From: Corynebacterium bouchesdurhonense
Lineage (GTDB): Bacteria; Actinomycetota; Actinomycetes; Mycobacteriales; Mycobacteriaceae
Direction: 5' to 3'
Assembly (NCBI RefSeq): GCF_900078305.2
Contig: NZ_LT546025.1
Coordinates: 1 to 64,000, forward strand
Length of the DNA stretch: 64,000 bases
Position numbers and translations under genes: made by a program. Below the pieces are notes generated by a model, which worked only from the letters and a program-made list of their open reading frames with translations, had not been told where the DNA came from and did not search any database. Of this stretch, positions 17,799 to 26,404 are shown piece after piece (positions within the stretch are counted from its first letter, which is position 1; each line of letters opens with the position of its first letter).

Positions 17799-17822
17799 AA
17801 TCAGCTCCGGTGAGGAGGCCAC

Positions 17823-18278
17823 ATGAGCGGCGAGAGGCTGTCCCCGCGCGACCTCGCGCGCACCGCCGAGCTCATCAGGGCCCTCGACTCGGAGCTGCGC
17901 CTGAGCATCCTGCTGCTTCTTGATTCCGGCGAGCGCGTGGTGCACGAGATGGTGGATGAGCTGGGCAAATCCCAGCCGCTCATCTCGCAGCACCTACGGG
18001 TGCTCAAGTCCGCGGGGCTGGTGGACTCCCGGCGCGCGGGCCGCGAGGTGATTTACTCACTCACCGAGCCCGCTGTCATCGACATCATCCTGCGCCTGGC
18101 GTCGCTGAGCGCCACGGGTGACGTAGACCGCCGCCGGATCGCCGGCCTGATCTCCCGGCGCGGCATGCGGTTTGCCAGCGGGAGCGGGTCCGCGGCGATC
18201 GTGGACCCGCCCGCCGCGGTCCGCCCCGAGCAGGACCCGGGCCTGGCGCCGCGCACCCCCAAACCGCGGAGGGACTAG
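17823..18278 (+). CDS. ArsR/SmtB-family transcriptional regulator
   Basis: A 151-aa winged-helix protein with the ArsR core (about residues 10-100): [43 protein letters not shown], then the wing [14 protein letters not shown]. No alpha3 CxC metal site is seen. A 50-residue Pro/Arg-rich tail follows the wing. It lies 11 bp upstream of zur, the corynebacterial arrangement in which both are thought to act in zinc homeostasis. The ribosome site GGAGG is 6 nt before ATG. Confidence 0.88.
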   Translation: MSGERLSPRDLARTAELIRALDSELRLSILLLLDSGERVVHEMVDELGKSQPLISQHLRVLKSAGLVDSRRAGREVIYSLTEPAVIDIILRLASLSATGDVDRRRIAGLISRRGMRFASGSGSAAIVDPPAAVRPEQDPGLAPRTPKPRRD

Positions 18279-18289
18279 CCTTGCCGGGT

Positions 18290-18712
18290 ATGTCGCAGCA
18301 GAAGCAGCCGATGCCCAAGCTGGGCCCGCGCACGACCCGCCAGCGCACCGCAGTGGTGGAGACGCTGCGGGACCTAGACAGGTTCGCGCCCGTCAAGGCC
18401 ATCCACGCCGAGCTCGAGGCACGGGGCGAGAAGGTCGGCCTGACCACGGTGTACCGCACGCTGCAGTCCTTGGCGGAGATCGACGCTGTGGACGTGCTGC
18501 AGACCCCGGAGGGCGAGACGCTCTACCGCCACTGCCTCACCGACCACCACCATCACCACCTGGTGTGCACCGTGTGCGGTCGCACCGTGGAGGTCGAGGG
18601 CGGGCCCGTGGAGAAGTGGGCCGAACTCGTCGCGGCGCGCTACGGGTTCGACCTCGTCGCCCATGACGCGGAGGTGTACGGTGTGTGCCGCGCGTGCCAG
18701 GCGCAGGCGTGA
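18290..18712 (+). CDS. zur: Fur-family zinc uptake regulator (Zur/FurB)
   Basis: A 140-aa Fur-family repressor. DNA-binding half: RTTRQRTAVVETL and VGLTTVYRTLQSLAE. Metal half: HHHHHLVCTVCGRTVEVEGG, with a second Cys pair CRAC at the C-terminus. The two CxxC pairs form the structural zinc site, and the His run contributes the sensory site. Assignment as Zur rather than Fur rests on the ArsR neighbour and the position between glyS and uppS, as in C. glutamicum. An upstream in-frame TTG (18281) is a less likely start. Confidence 0.88.
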   Translation: MSQQKQPMPKLGPRTTRQRTAVVETLRDLDRFAPVKAIHAELEARGEKVGLTTVYRTLQSLAEIDAVDVLQTPEGETLYRHCLTDHHHHHLVCTVCGRTVEVEGGPVEKWAELVAARYGFDLVAHDAEVYGVCRACQAQA

Positions 18713-18718
18713 GCTAAT

Positions 18719-18730
18719 GCTTATCGACGC
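18719..18730 (+). repeat. 12-mer copy between convergent zur and uppS
   Basis: GCTTATCGACGC fills almost the whole 18-bp gap between the two stop codons. It is non-coding. Confidence 0.8.
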
Positions 18731-19555
18731 CTACTGAGCCGCGAACTTGTCCACCGCACCGCCGAATCGGCGGTCGCGGCGCGCGTACTCGAGCACCGCG
18801 TTGTACATGTGCTGTGGCGTGAAGTCCGGGAACAGCGTGTCCTGGTACACCATCTCGGCGTACACGGACTGCCACGGCAGGAAGTTGGAGGTGCGCTGCT
18901 CGCCGGAGGGGCGCAGGAACAGGTCCACGTCCGGCATGTCTGGCCGGTAGAGGTAGCGCGCGATCGTCTCCTCCGAGATGGCCGCCGGGTCGAGGGCGCC
19001 CGAGCGGGCGTCTTCGGCGAGGCGCCGGGTGGCGTCGACAAGCTCGGCCCTTCCCCCGTAGTTCACACACATGGCGAGGGTGACGCCGGTGTTGTTCCGG
19101 GTGAGCTCCTCCGCAGCCTCGAGCTCGCGGATGACGCTGCGCCACAGGCGCGGGCGGCGGCCCGACCACACCACGCGCACGTTCTTCTCGTGCAGCTCGT
19201 CGCGGTGGCGGCGCAGCACGTCGCGCGAGAAACCCATGAGGAAGCGCACCTCGGAGGGTGAGCGGCGCCAGTTCTCGGTGGAGAACGCGTACGCCGAGAG
19301 CCACTCCACGTGGCCGAGAGCGATGCATGCGTCCACGCACTCCATCAGCACGTTCTCCCCGCGGCGGTGCCCCTCCGTGCGCGGCAGGCCGCGCTCCTGG
19401 GCCCAGCGACCGTTGCCGTCCATCACCAGCGCGATGTGGCGAGGGATGAACTCCGGGGCGAGCGGCGGCGGGGCGGGGAAACCGGCAGGCAGGACGGCGC
19501 TCGGGTTGGCACTCGGGTTGGCGCCGAGGGAGGGCTTCTGGTCGGGGCTGGTCAC
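18731..19555 (-). CDS. uppS: long-chain polyprenyl diphosphate synthase (UppS)
   Basis: A 274-aa cis-prenyltransferase that makes the polyprenyl (decaprenyl in this group) diphosphate carrier for cell-wall glycans. Motifs: [17 protein letters not shown] (catalytic Asp), [35 protein letters not shown], and [24 protein letters not shown]. It starts at GTG 19555 with a 35-residue Pro/Ala-rich extension before the core. CATAAT (19562-19567) lies 6 nt upstream. An exact 12-mer (19033-19044) encodes ELVDATRR. Confidence 0.95.
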   Translation of the reverse strand: MTSPDQKPSLGANPSANPSAVLPAGFPAPPPLAPEFIPRHIALVMDGNGRWAQERGLPRTEGHRRGENVLMECVDACIALGHVEWLSAYAFSTENWRRSPSEVRFLMGFSRDVLRRHRDELHEKNVRVVWSGRRPRLWRSVIRELEAAEELTRNNTGVTLAMCVNYGGRAELVDATRRLAEDARSGALDPAAISEETIARYLYRPDMPDVDLFLRPSGEQRTSNFLPWQSVYAEMVYQDTLFPDFTPQHMYNAVLEYARRDRRFGGAVDKFAAQ

Positions 19556-19562
19556 CCCGCCA

Positions 19563-20309
19563 TTATGCCTGCTCCATGATCCGCAGCGTTTTCAGACCTG
19601 CCTCCAGGTGGTACTGCAGGTGGGCCGTGGTGGCGCGGTGCACCTGGCCCACGTGCTCGCCGGGGGCCGGGTGGCCGTGCTGGATCAGCCACATGGTGTG
19701 GAGCGCCTCCGGGTCCACGTCCAACGATCCCGGGGGCCGGCAGTTGTTGCACACCGCCCCGCCCACGGCCGCGTTGAAGGCCTTGTGCGGGCCCGGGGTG
19801 CCGCAGTTGGCGCAGTTGTACAGGCTCAAGCCCCAGCCGGCGTGCTCGGTGGCGCGCAGAATGAAGGCGTCCAGCACCAGCGTGGGCAAAGAAGGCGTCT
19901 GCAGCGCGGCGAGGGCCTCGCGCACCAGGTCGAACAGGTGCGGGTCCGCCTCCTCGTAGGCCAGCTTCTCCGCCGTCTCCATCACCGCGCAGGCGGCGGC
20001 GTAGCGGTCAAAGTCGTCGATGATGCGCGCCCCGTAATAGTCCACGGTGTCCGCGGCGGTGATAGTGGCCAGGTTCTTCGCCGGGTCCCGCCCGGGGTAG
20101 ACCTGCACATCCACGTCCACAAAGGGTTGGAGGCGCGAGCCGAAGCGGGATTTTGATTTGCGCACCCCCTTGGCCACGCCCCGCACCAGCCCGTGGCCGC
20201 GGGTGAGCAGGACGATTACCCGGTCCGCCTCCCCGAAGTCGTAGGTGCGAACCACAAAGGCGCGATCGCGCCAGCTCGGCCTGCCTGGGGAGGTGCGCCT
20301 AGAAGCCAA
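19563..20309 (-). CDS. recO: DNA repair protein RecO
   Basis: A 248-aa RecO: N-terminal OB fold ([43 protein letters not shown]), helical middle, and a C-terminal zinc finger ([10 protein letters not shown] ... VCNNC). RecO loads RecA on SSB-coated DNA with RecR. It overlaps the end of era by 11 bp and precedes uppS by 7 bp, the standard era-recO-uppS cluster. Confidence 0.94.
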   Translation of the reverse strand: MASRRTSPGRPSWRDRAFVVRTYDFGEADRVIVLLTRGHGLVRGVAKGVRKSKSRFGSRLQPFVDVDVQVYPGRDPAKNLATITAADTVDYYGARIIDDFDRYAAACAVMETAEKLAYEEADPHLFDLVREALAALQTPSLPTLVLDAFILRATEHAGWGLSLYNCANCGTPGPHKAFNAAVGGAVCNNCRPPGSLDVDPEALHTMWLIQHGHPAPGEHVGQVHRATTAHLQYHLEAGLKTLRIMEQA

Positions 20310-21333
20310 GTCGGCCGAGCGCCTTCGGGTCGGACTGCCAGTTCTTCAGCACCTTGATGCGCAGGTCCAGGTAGACGTTTCGGCCCAAAAGCTCGATGAT
20401 CTGCTGGCGGGCGCGGTGCGTGATGCCGCTCAGGCGCCGCCCGCCCGGCCCCTCGATGATGCGCTTCTGGCCTGGGCGCTCCAGGTAGATCACCGCGTAG
20501 ATCTTCATCCGCTTCGGGTCGCGGGTGTCTTCGGCGTCCTCGTGCATCTCGTCGATCTGCACGGCGACGGAGTGCGGCAGCTCTTCGCGCAAGCCGTGCA
20601 GTGCCTCCTCGCGGATCAGCTCGGCGATGCGAGTCTCGGTGTCCTCGTCCGTCACGTCCCCCTCCGGGTAGAAACGGGGCCCCTCCGGCAGCTTGCTCAC
20701 CAAAATGTCCGTCAGCACGTCCAGCTGCACCTGCTGCGTGGCGGAGACCGGCACCACGTCGCTGTCCGGCCCGAGCATCTCGTGCAGCTCGATCAGGCGC
20801 TCGCCGACGACGTCCTTGCCCACCTTGTCCAGCTTGGTCACGATTCCCACCACCGGGGCGTTGGGCTTCACCGCCCGGATTTGCTCGTAGATGAAGCGGT
20901 CGCCCGGGCCCAGCTTCTCGTCCGCTGGCACGGTGAACCCGATGACATCCACGTCCGCGTAGGTGTCCTTCACCACCTCGTTGAGCCGCTCGCCCAACAG
21001 CGTGCGCGGGCGGTGGATCCCCGGCGTGTCAACCACAATGATTTGCGCATCCTCGCGGTTGACAATGCCACGGATGGGGTGGCGGGTGGTTTCCGGCTGG
21101 TCCGCCATGATGGCGATCTTCTCCCCCACCAGCGCGTTGGTGAGGGTGGACTTGCCGGTATTCGGGCGGCCCACGAAGCCGACGAAGCCGGAGCGGAACC
21201 CCTCGGGCGTGTCGGTGAAGCCTCCGTATGCGCCGGGGCCCGCCTGCGCCGTCGCGTCCGCGGGCAAGTTCGCCTCATCGAAGGGGTCGAAGGGGTCGAA
21301 ACCAGCGCCGAAAACGGGATCCGCATTGCTCAT
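20299..21333 (-). CDS. era: GTPase Era
   Basis: A 344-aa GTPase that binds the 3' end of 16S rRNA and helps 30S assembly. G1 GRPNTGKS, G3 DTPG (VVDTPGIHRPRT) and G4 TKLD are intact; the C-terminal KH domain includes QKRIIEGPGGRRL. It has a 45-residue acidic/Phe-Asp N-terminal extension (FGAGFDPFDPFDEA) before the G domain, longer than E. coli Era. TAGAAT lies 8 nt before ATG 21333, marking the start of the era-recO-uppS unit. Confidence 0.95.
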   Translation of the reverse strand: MSNADPVFGAGFDPFDPFDEANLPADATAQAGPGAYGGFTDTPEGFRSGFVGFVGRPNTGKSTLTNALVGEKIAIMADQPETTRHPIRGIVNREDAQIIVVDTPGIHRPRTLLGERLNEVVKDTYADVDVIGFTVPADEKLGPGDRFIYEQIRAVKPNAPVVGIVTKLDKVGKDVVGERLIELHEMLGPDSDVVPVSATQQVQLDVLTDILVSKLPEGPRFYPEGDVTDEDTETRIAELIREEALHGLREELPHSVAVQIDEMHEDAEDTRDPKRMKIYAVIYLERPGQKRIIEGPGGRRLSGITHRARQQIIELLGRNVYLDLRIKVLKNWQSDPKALGRLGF

Positions 21334-21341
21334 GGCCTGCA

Positions 21342-21347
21342 ATTCTA
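21342..21347 (-). promoter_or_regulatory. -10 hexamer TAGAAT for era-recO-uppS
   Basis: Reverse-strand TAGAAT ends 8 nt before the era ATG, a leaderless layout. Confidence 0.45.
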
Positions 21348-21403
21348 GCGCAGGCGCGCGCATCAACCTTCCCGCATGGCGGCTGGGGGTTGGCGTTGCG
21401 GGA

Positions 21404-21415
21404 GCGTCGAAAAGC
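21404..21415 (-). repeat. intergenic copy of the 12-mer (N = T)
   Basis: GCGTCGAAAAGC on the forward strand, in the divergent spacer between era and fmdB. Non-coding. Confidence 0.75.
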
Positions 21416-21447
21416 ACGAGCCCCTCCCGCGCCTTCGCGATCGGCGT

Positions 21448-21453
21448 TACACT
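21448..21453 (+). promoter_or_regulatory. possible promoter of fmdB-formamidase (-10 TACACT)
   Basis: TACACT lies 40 nt before ATG 21493. The leader carries AAAGGT as a ribosome site. Confidence 0.35.
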
Positions 21454-21492
21454 GGCGGCGCTTCTGTGATCGCTACAACAAAAGGTACGACG

Positions 21493-21780
21493 ATGCCCAT
21501 CTACGAGTTCAAGTGCGGCGAGGGACACCTGGCCGAGCGCCACCTGCCGATGTCCAGCGAGCAACGCGAAATCGAGTGCCCCGACTGCGGACAGATGGCC
21601 AGGCGCATAATCAGCGCACCGAGCGTGCGCCGAACAGACTCGAAGATCGCCTCCGCTGTCGAAGCGACCCAGAAGAGCGCGCACGAACCGGCCGTGGTCA
21701 ATTCGCTGCCCGCATCCGGCAACAGGCGGGCCACCCCGGTGAGCCGCAACCCGCAACACGCAAAGCTTCCGAAACCCTGA
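21493..21780 (+). CDS. fmdB: FmdB-type zinc-ribbon protein
   Basis: A 95-aa protein with the FmdB/CxxC zinc ribbon at its N-terminus: MPIYEFKCGEGH ... IECPDCGQMARRIIS. The first knuckle has only one Cys (KCGEGH, with His possibly replacing the second), while the second, CPDC, is intact. The tail is polar and low-complexity. FmdB proteins are named as putative regulators of formamidase, and here the gene sits 13 bp upstream of a formamidase, so the link is supported by context. Confidence 0.85.
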   Translation: MPIYEFKCGEGHLAERHLPMSSEQREIECPDCGQMARRIISAPSVRRTDSKIASAVEATQKSAHEPAVVNSLPASGNRRATPVSRNPQHAKLPKP

Positions 21781-21793
21781 GGAGGTACGACCC

Positions 21794-23050
21794 ATGCCAA
21801 CCAATCTGTTCCCGCTCGACTCGTCCAAGCGCTTCGCCGACCAGGAGAAAGTGGGCCACAACCGCTGGCACCCCGACATCCCGCCGGCCGTGACCGTGCA
21901 GCCTGGCGACACGTTCCGCGTGGACTGCCGCGAGTGGTTTGACGGGTACATCAAGAACGACGACAGCGCCGACGACATCCGCGACGCGCCGCTCAACCGC
22001 GTCCACGCACTGTCCGGCCCATTCCGCATCGAAGGCGCCAAGCCCGGCGACCTGCTCATTGTGGACATCCTCGACGTCGGGCCGATCCCGCAGGAGGAGG
22101 GCCCGCTAGCCGGCCAGGGCTGGGGCTACACCGGCATCTTTGCCAAGAAAAACGGCGGCAGCTTCCTCACCGACCAGTTCCCGGACGCGTACAAAGCGGT
22201 GTGGGACTTCACCGGCCAGACCGCCACCTCGCGCCACGTCCCCGGCGTGAGCTTCACCGGCATCATCCACCCGGGACTGATGGGCACCGCGCCCTCCCAC
22301 GAGCTCCTCAACACCTGGCACACCCGTGAGGCGGCGCTCATCGCCACCGATCCGGAGCGCGTGCCGCCGCTGGCGCTCCCGCCCGAGCCGGATCAGGCCA
22401 TCCTGGGCTCGTTGACCGGCGAGGAGTTCGACCGCGTGGCCTCCGAGGGCGCACGCACCGCTCCCCCGCGCGAGAACGGCGGCAACCAGGACATCAAGAA
22501 CCTGTCCAAGGGCACCCGCGTGTTCTACCCCGTGTATGTGGACGGCGCGAACTTCTCCGTCGGCGACCTCCACTTCTCCCAGGGCGACGGCGAGATCACC
22601 TTCTGCGGCGGCATCGAGATGAGCGGCTTCATCGACATCCACGTGGACATCATCAAGGACGGTATGGCCAAGTACGGCGTAAAGGAGAACGCCATCTTCA
22701 TGCCGGGCAACGTCGAGCCGCGCTACAGCCAGTGGCTCGCGTTCTCCGGCACCTCCGTCACCCTCGACGGCGAGCAGCGCTACCTGGACTCCCAGCTTGC
22801 TTACCAGCGCGCCTGCCTCCACGCCATTGATTACCTGACCACCTTCGGCTGGTCCCCCGAGCAGGCCTACCTGCTGCTTGGCGCGGCCCCGATCGAGGGC
22901 AGGTTCTCCGGCGTGGTGGACATCCCGAACGCTTGCGCCACCGTGTACCTGCCCACCGAGATCTTCGACATCGACATCCGGCCGGGCAGCGGCGAGACCC
23001 CGAAGATTGACCCGGGTATCGGCGCGCCGCGCTCGTCATTCGAGGGGTAG
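21794..23050 (+). CDS. fmdA: formamidase (acetamidase/formamidase family)
   Basis: A 418-aa cytoplasmic amidase releasing ammonia and formate from formamide. Family blocks are present: HNRWHPDIPP, GDTFRVDCREWFDGYIKND, VHALSGPFRIEGAKPGDLL, SFTGIIHPGLMGTAPS, and VGDLHFSQGDGEITFCGGIEMSG. The length is typical. A GAGGAGGT ribosome site precedes ATG by about 8 nt. Co-transcribed with fmdB. Its last codons run into a 22-bp tandem hairpin repeat. Confidence 0.93.
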   Translation: MPTNLFPLDSSKRFADQEKVGHNRWHPDIPPAVTVQPGDTFRVDCREWFDGYIKNDDSADDIRDAPLNRVHALSGPFRIEGAKPGDLLIVDILDVGPIPQEEGPLAGQGWGYTGIFAKKNGGSFLTDQFPDAYKAVWDFTGQTATSRHVPGVSFTGIIHPGLMGTAPSHELLNTWHTREAALIATDPERVPPLALPPEPDQAILGSLTGEEFDRVASEGARTAPPRENGGNQDIKNLSKGTRVFYPVYVDGANFSVGDLHFSQGDGEITFCGGIEMSGFIDIHVDIIKDGMAKYGVKENAIFMPGNVEPRYSQWLAFSGTSVTLDGEQRYLDSQLAYQRACLHAIDYLTTFGWSPEQAYLLLGAAPIEGRFSGVVDIPNACATVYLPTEIFDIDIRPGSGETPKIDPGIGAPRSSFEG

Positions 23051-23088
23051 GCGGGCTTCCGCCCGGGGGTAGGCGGGCTTCCGCCCGG
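23045..23088 (+). repeat. perfect 22-bp tandem repeat carrying two hairpins (terminator-like)
   Basis: Two identical 22-bp units (23045-23066, 23067-23088) follow each other without spacer; the first includes the formamidase stop codon. Each unit can fold as CGGGC-TTCC-GCCCG. Together they could end formamidase transcription. Confidence 0.7.
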
Positions 23089-23106
23089 TCGTCGCCCGCG
23101 GCCGAA

Positions 23107-23140
23107 GCCAAAACTCGAAAAGCGCACATCGTTAAGGCTG
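23107..23140 (+). repeat. single arm of the palindromic repeat found at 36464-36537
   Basis: 34 bases align without gaps to 36464-36497 with 27 identities, sharing the core AACTCGAAA and TCGTTAAGGC. The opposite arm is absent here, so this looks like a decayed half-copy. Confidence 0.6.
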
Positions 23141-23395
23141 GTCCTGAGCTCTCTCTTTTACACACCCCACGCCTCCGCCGAACTCCCCCGGTTTCATCCT
23201 CTTACTACGGTTGCCCCGTAGCCCTTCCACCCCGCCTTCACACACCGCCTACTCACCCCATACCCCCAGCCCATCCCACCGCGACCGGGGTGAAACGGGA
23301 GTGCGGCGAGACGATTAGATCCTGGCACTGCACCAGCGGCAGCTCGGCGAGATTTTGCTCGCGCACCTCAGTGACCACGTCAAACATGGTCCCGG
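23141..23395. other. decayed intergenic segment, pyrimidine-rich, no intact gene
   Basis: About 255 bp with composition unlike its neighbours (C/T-rich 23141-23280). On the reverse strand an open stretch ending near 23253 reads FDVVTEVREQNLAELPLVQ then SPHSRFTPVAVGW. It has protein-like composition but no recognised family and no ribosome site, so it may be a remnant. A small hairpin (23205-23221) is also present. Confidence 0.5.
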
Positions 23396-23596
23396 CTAGG
23401 TGAAGGACATGCCGTCCAAAACGTCCGCGACCTGCTGCGGGGTCATCACGGGCCCGCGCCACGTGGGGTACTCGGTGTGGTTGGAAAAGTTCACCGTGTA
23501 GACGGGCCAGACCTCATTGCCCAGCCGCTGCATGGGAAAGACGGCGGCGGAGTTGCCCACGTGGCCGTAGGCCACCGCGGATTGGAGGGAAACGAT
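23396..23596 (-). pseudogene. truncated second pyridoxal kinase (pdxY N-terminal fragment)
   Basis: 66 codons in frame reading [20 protein letters not shown] then [20 protein letters not shown] and so on to a stop at 23396-23398. This matches the first ~63 residues of the adjacent intact pdxY at roughly two thirds identity, but lacks a start codon: in-frame TAA lies directly upstream. The fragment begins only a few bases after the pdxY stop. It is best explained as the remains of a diverged tandem paralogue after deletion, not a recent duplication. Confidence 0.8.
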
Positions 23597-23602
23597 TTAC
23601 AC

Positions 23603-24481
23603 CTACAGCGCCTCGACCTCGAACTGCATCGCCGGGTTGGCAAAGTACTCCTGCGCCCGCACCAGCTCCAGCTCGTTCGCACCGGCGTCGTGGGTGAGCT
23701 TGAGCATGTCGTACACGGCGGAGGCGGTGCGGGCCAGCGCGTCGGCGGCGTCGCCGGACTCGATGTAGTGGCCGGTGAACAGCGCCGCCGTCACATCGCC
23801 CGAGCCGTTGCGCTTGACCGGCAGCCGCGGTGTGCGCACGATCCATTTACCGTGGTCGTCCACCGCGATCATCTCGAGGGTGTCCGCGGGGGCGTCGGGG
23901 CGCTCCACGGAGGTGACCAGCACGGTGCTCGGCCCCATCTCGCGGGCGGCGTCCACGGCGGCCAGGGTGGAATCTAAGTCGTTCGCTTCCCGCTCGGTGA
24001 GGTAACCCAGCTCGAACTGGTTCGGCGTGATCAGGTCGGCTACTGGCACAACCTTGGAGCGCAGCAGCGGCGGGATGGTGTCGGCGACGAAGCAGCCGGA
24101 CTTCGCGCTGCCCATCACCGGGTCGCAGGCGTAGATCGCGGCCGGGTTGGCGGCCTTGATCTGCGCGACGGCCTGCACGATCACGTCCGCGATGTCGTCC
24201 CCGCCCTGGTAGCCGGACAAGATTGCGTCGATACGCGGAAACGCCCCGCGCTCGCCGATGCCCTCGATGACGGCGGCCACATCGGCGGCCGGGATCATCG
24301 GCCCTTTCCACGAGCCGTAGCCGGTGTGATTGGAGTAGTTCACGGTGTACACGGGCCACACTTCGTGCCCGATGCGCTGCAGGGGGAACACGGCGGCGGA
24401 GTTGCCCACGTGCCCGTACGCGACGGCGGACTGGATCGAGAGAACGTTCTTCATAGGGCTATTTTGCTTTTCGACGCTCAC
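23603..24481 (-). CDS. pdxY: pyridoxal kinase
   Basis: A 292-aa ribokinase-fold enzyme phosphorylating pyridoxal. N-terminal [19 protein letters not shown] and NYSNHTGYGSWKGP, the YACDPVMG segment, and the C-terminal kinase motif RNGSGDVTAALFTGH (catalytic Asp) are intact. ATG 24481 overlaps the upstream gene's stop (ATGA) and has a GGAGGGG-like site about 9 nt before it; the more family-like ATG 24454 has no ribosome site. A 12-mer copy (24466-24477) falls in codons 2-6. Confidence 0.88.
   Translation of the reverse strand: MSVEKQNSPMKNVLSIQSAVAYGHVGNSAAVFPLQRIGHEVWPVYTVNYSNHTGYGSWKGPMIPAADVAAVIEGIGERGAFPRIDAILSGYQGGDDIADVIVQAVAQIKAANPAAIYACDPVMGSAKSGCFVADTIPPLLRSKVVPVADLITPNQFELGYLTEREANDLDSTLAAVDAAREMGPSTVLVTSVERPDAPADTLEMIAVDDHGKWIVRTPRLPVKRNGSGDVTAALFTGHYIESGDAADALARTASAVYDMLKLTHDAGANELELVRAQEYFANPAMQFEVEAL
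24466..24477 (+). repeat. 12-mer copy at the pdxY start
   Basis: GCTTTTCGACGC between the two candidate start codons of pdxY and directly abutting the stop of the upstream CorC-like gene. Confidence 0.7.
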
Positions 24482-25800
24482 ATTTCACCAATCCCCTCCA
24501 CCTCCGCGCGCTCCGGCACCTCAATGAGCACGCTGCGCGTCTTCACCCGGCCGCGGCGGTCCCGGCCGCCCTCGGCCGTGTAGGACAGCCCGTCCATGGT
24601 GATGGAGGAGCCCGGCAGCGGCACGCGCCCGAGCTCGTAGGACAGCAGTCCGGCGACGGTGTCCACGGAGTCCCGCACCTCGTCGTCGTACTCCAGCTCG
24701 TAGTCGAGGTGGTCGGCGAGGTGGTCCACCAAGTCATCCAGCGGCAGGCGAGCTTGGACGCGCAGGGTGCGCTCGCCCACGTGCTCGATGGGGGCGACCT
24801 CGTCCTCGTCGTACTCGTCCGTAATCTCGCCGACGATCTCCTCCAGCAGGTCCTCCATGGTGAGCAGGCCCGCCACGCCGCCGTACTCGTCGATGACGAT
24901 GGCGATGTGGGTGTTCTCCCGCTGCATCTCCTTGAGCAGCACGTCCAGCGGCTTGGAGTCGGGCACGAAGAGGGGCTCGCGCACCACGTCGGTGATCACG
25001 GTCTCGCGGTCGATGGGCGCGCCCGACTCGCCGAACATGTCCTTCAGGTAGGCCACGCCCTCGATGTCGTCCACCGTCTCCCCGATCACCGGCACGCGCG
25101 AGTGCCCCGATCGCACCATGAGGCGAGTGGCCTGGGCGGCCGTTTTGTCCGACTCGATCCAGATCATCTCCGGCCGCGGCACCATCACCTGGCGGGCGTG
25201 GGTGGAAGCGAGGTCGAAGATGTTCTGAATCATGCGGCCCTCGGTGGTCTCCACCACGCCCTGCTCTTGGGCGATGTCCACCATCTCGCGCAGCTCCACC
25301 TCGGTGGAGTACGGGCCCTCGCGGAAGTCCTCGCCCGGGTGGAAGAGGTTGCCCACCTTGATCAGCAGGCCGGACAGCGGGCCCAAGATAGTGTGGAACG
25401 CCACCAGCCACTGCGCCGAGCGCAGCGAGATGGTGTACGGGTTGCGCTTTCCCGCGGTGCGGGCGAAGACGCCGATGATGCCGAACTGCAGCAGCGTTAC
25501 CGCGGCCACGGCGGCGGTAATTGCCCACGCGTCGGAGTCGATCACCTCCATGGCCAACATCGCGGCGAACACCGCGGCGGTGACGTCGAGGACGGTGCGC
25601 AGCATCACCAGCGTGTTGACGTGGCTGGCGCGGTGGTCCACCACTCGCAGCAGCGCCTGGGAGCCGGATACCTCGTCCTTGACCATCCCCTCCACGCGGG
25701 CGCGCGAGATCGGTGCGAGCGCGGACTCCGCCGAGCCGAGCAACCCAGAGAGCAGCAGCGCGATGACCGCAGTGGCCAGGTACGCGAACGTGAAACCCAC
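24478..25800 (-). CDS. CNNM/CorC-type membrane protein with CBS pair
   Basis: A 440-aa protein: an N-terminal DUF21/CNNM membrane domain (about 1-150, with helices YLATAVIALLLSGLL and AWAITAAVAAVTLLQFGIIG), a tandem CBS domain (about 200-320; VMVPRPEMIWIE, VIGETVDDIEGVAYLKD, HIAIVIDEYGGVAGLLTMEDLLEEIVGEI) and a CorC_HlyC C-terminal domain (RVQARLPLDDL). The family is implicated in Mg2+/Co2+ efflux or homeostasis. GTG 25800 lies 4 bp after ybeY. It is part of the hemW-to-CorC leftward run. Confidence 0.9.
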   Translation of the reverse strand: MGFTFAYLATAVIALLLSGLLGSAESALAPISRARVEGMVKDEVSGSQALLRVVDHRASHVNTLVMLRTVLDVTAAVFAAMLAMEVIDSDAWAITAAVAAVTLLQFGIIGVFARTAGKRNPYTISLRSAQWLVAFHTILGPLSGLLIKVGNLFHPGEDFREGPYSTEVELREMVDIAQEQGVVETTEGRMIQNIFDLASTHARQVMVPRPEMIWIESDKTAAQATRLMVRSGHSRVPVIGETVDDIEGVAYLKDMFGESGAPIDRETVITDVVREPLFVPDSKPLDVLLKEMQRENTHIAIVIDEYGGVAGLLTMEDLLEEIVGEITDEYDEDEVAPIEHVGERTLRVQARLPLDDLVDHLADHLDYELEYDDEVRDSVDTVAGLLSYELGRVPLPGSSITMDGLSYTAEGGRDRRGRVKTRSVLIEVPERAEVEGIGEM

Positions 25801-25804
25801 CGGG

Positions 25805-26404
25805 CTACTCCCCCGCCCCGTCCGCGCCGGCCCCACCGGCCTCGCGGGAGCGCATCAGCTTGTCCAGCTCGTCGCGGTCCGCTGCCGAGGGGAATGCGTG
25901 CGGGCCGGTGGGCTTCGGCTGGTAGGACACGCCGCGGGCGGCCAGCGAGTCGTACCAGTCCGCCAGAATCTCGTTCTGCAGTGCGAACATCTCGCGCTCG
26001 TCCTCCGGCGCGATGTGGTCATAGCCCAGCAGGTGCAGCACGCCATGCACCGTCAGCAGAGCCATCTCGTGGGCCAGGTCGTGGCCCGCCATCTCGGCCT
26101 GCTTCCGGTCGTACGCCGGGCACAAAATGATGTCGCCCAACATGGCGGCCCCGAACGGGGACGCGTCGGGCCGACCGCCGCCGGGGGTGAGCTCATCCAT
26201 GGGGAAGCTCATCACGTCGGTGGGGCCTTCCAAGTCCATCCAGCGCACGTGGAGGTCCGCCATGGTGGTCTCGTCCACCAGGGTGATGGTGGCCTCCGTG
26301 TCGGGGTGGACGTCCATCGCGGTCAGGGCGAAGGAGCAGACATCCACCAGCATCTCCTCGTTGACGTCGGCCTCGCCGGACTCGTTGAGAACTTCGATGC
26401 TCAC
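25805..26404 (-). CDS. ybeY: endoribonuclease YbeY
   Basis: A 199-aa zinc metallo-RNase for 16S rRNA 3'-end maturation and ribosome quality control. The zinc motif [11 protein letters not shown] is intact (about residues 119-129), preceded by [11 protein letters not shown] and GDIILCP. It has a C-terminal extension of about 45 residues beyond the E. coli length. The GTG start overlaps the phoH stop by one base (TAGTG). Confidence 0.95.
   Translation of the reverse strand: MSIEVLNESGEADVNEEMLVDVCSFALTAMDVHPDTEATITLVDETTMADLHVRWMDLEGPTDVMSFPMDELTPGGGRPDASPFGAAMLGDIILCPAYDRKQAEMAGHDLAHEMALLTVHGVLHLLGYDHIAPEDEREMFALQNEILADWYDSLAARGVSYQPKPTGPHAFPSAADRDELDKLMRSREAGGAGADGAGE

Noticed and set aside
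17569..17822. T-box or other riboswitch upstream of glyS
   Set aside because: No T-box sequence or specifier stem is visible in the 254-bp spacer.
24454..24481. Start of pdxY at ATG 24454
   Set aside because: It fits the family length better, but there is no ribosome site; ATG 24481 has one and overlaps the upstream stop. Kept as an alternative, not excluded.
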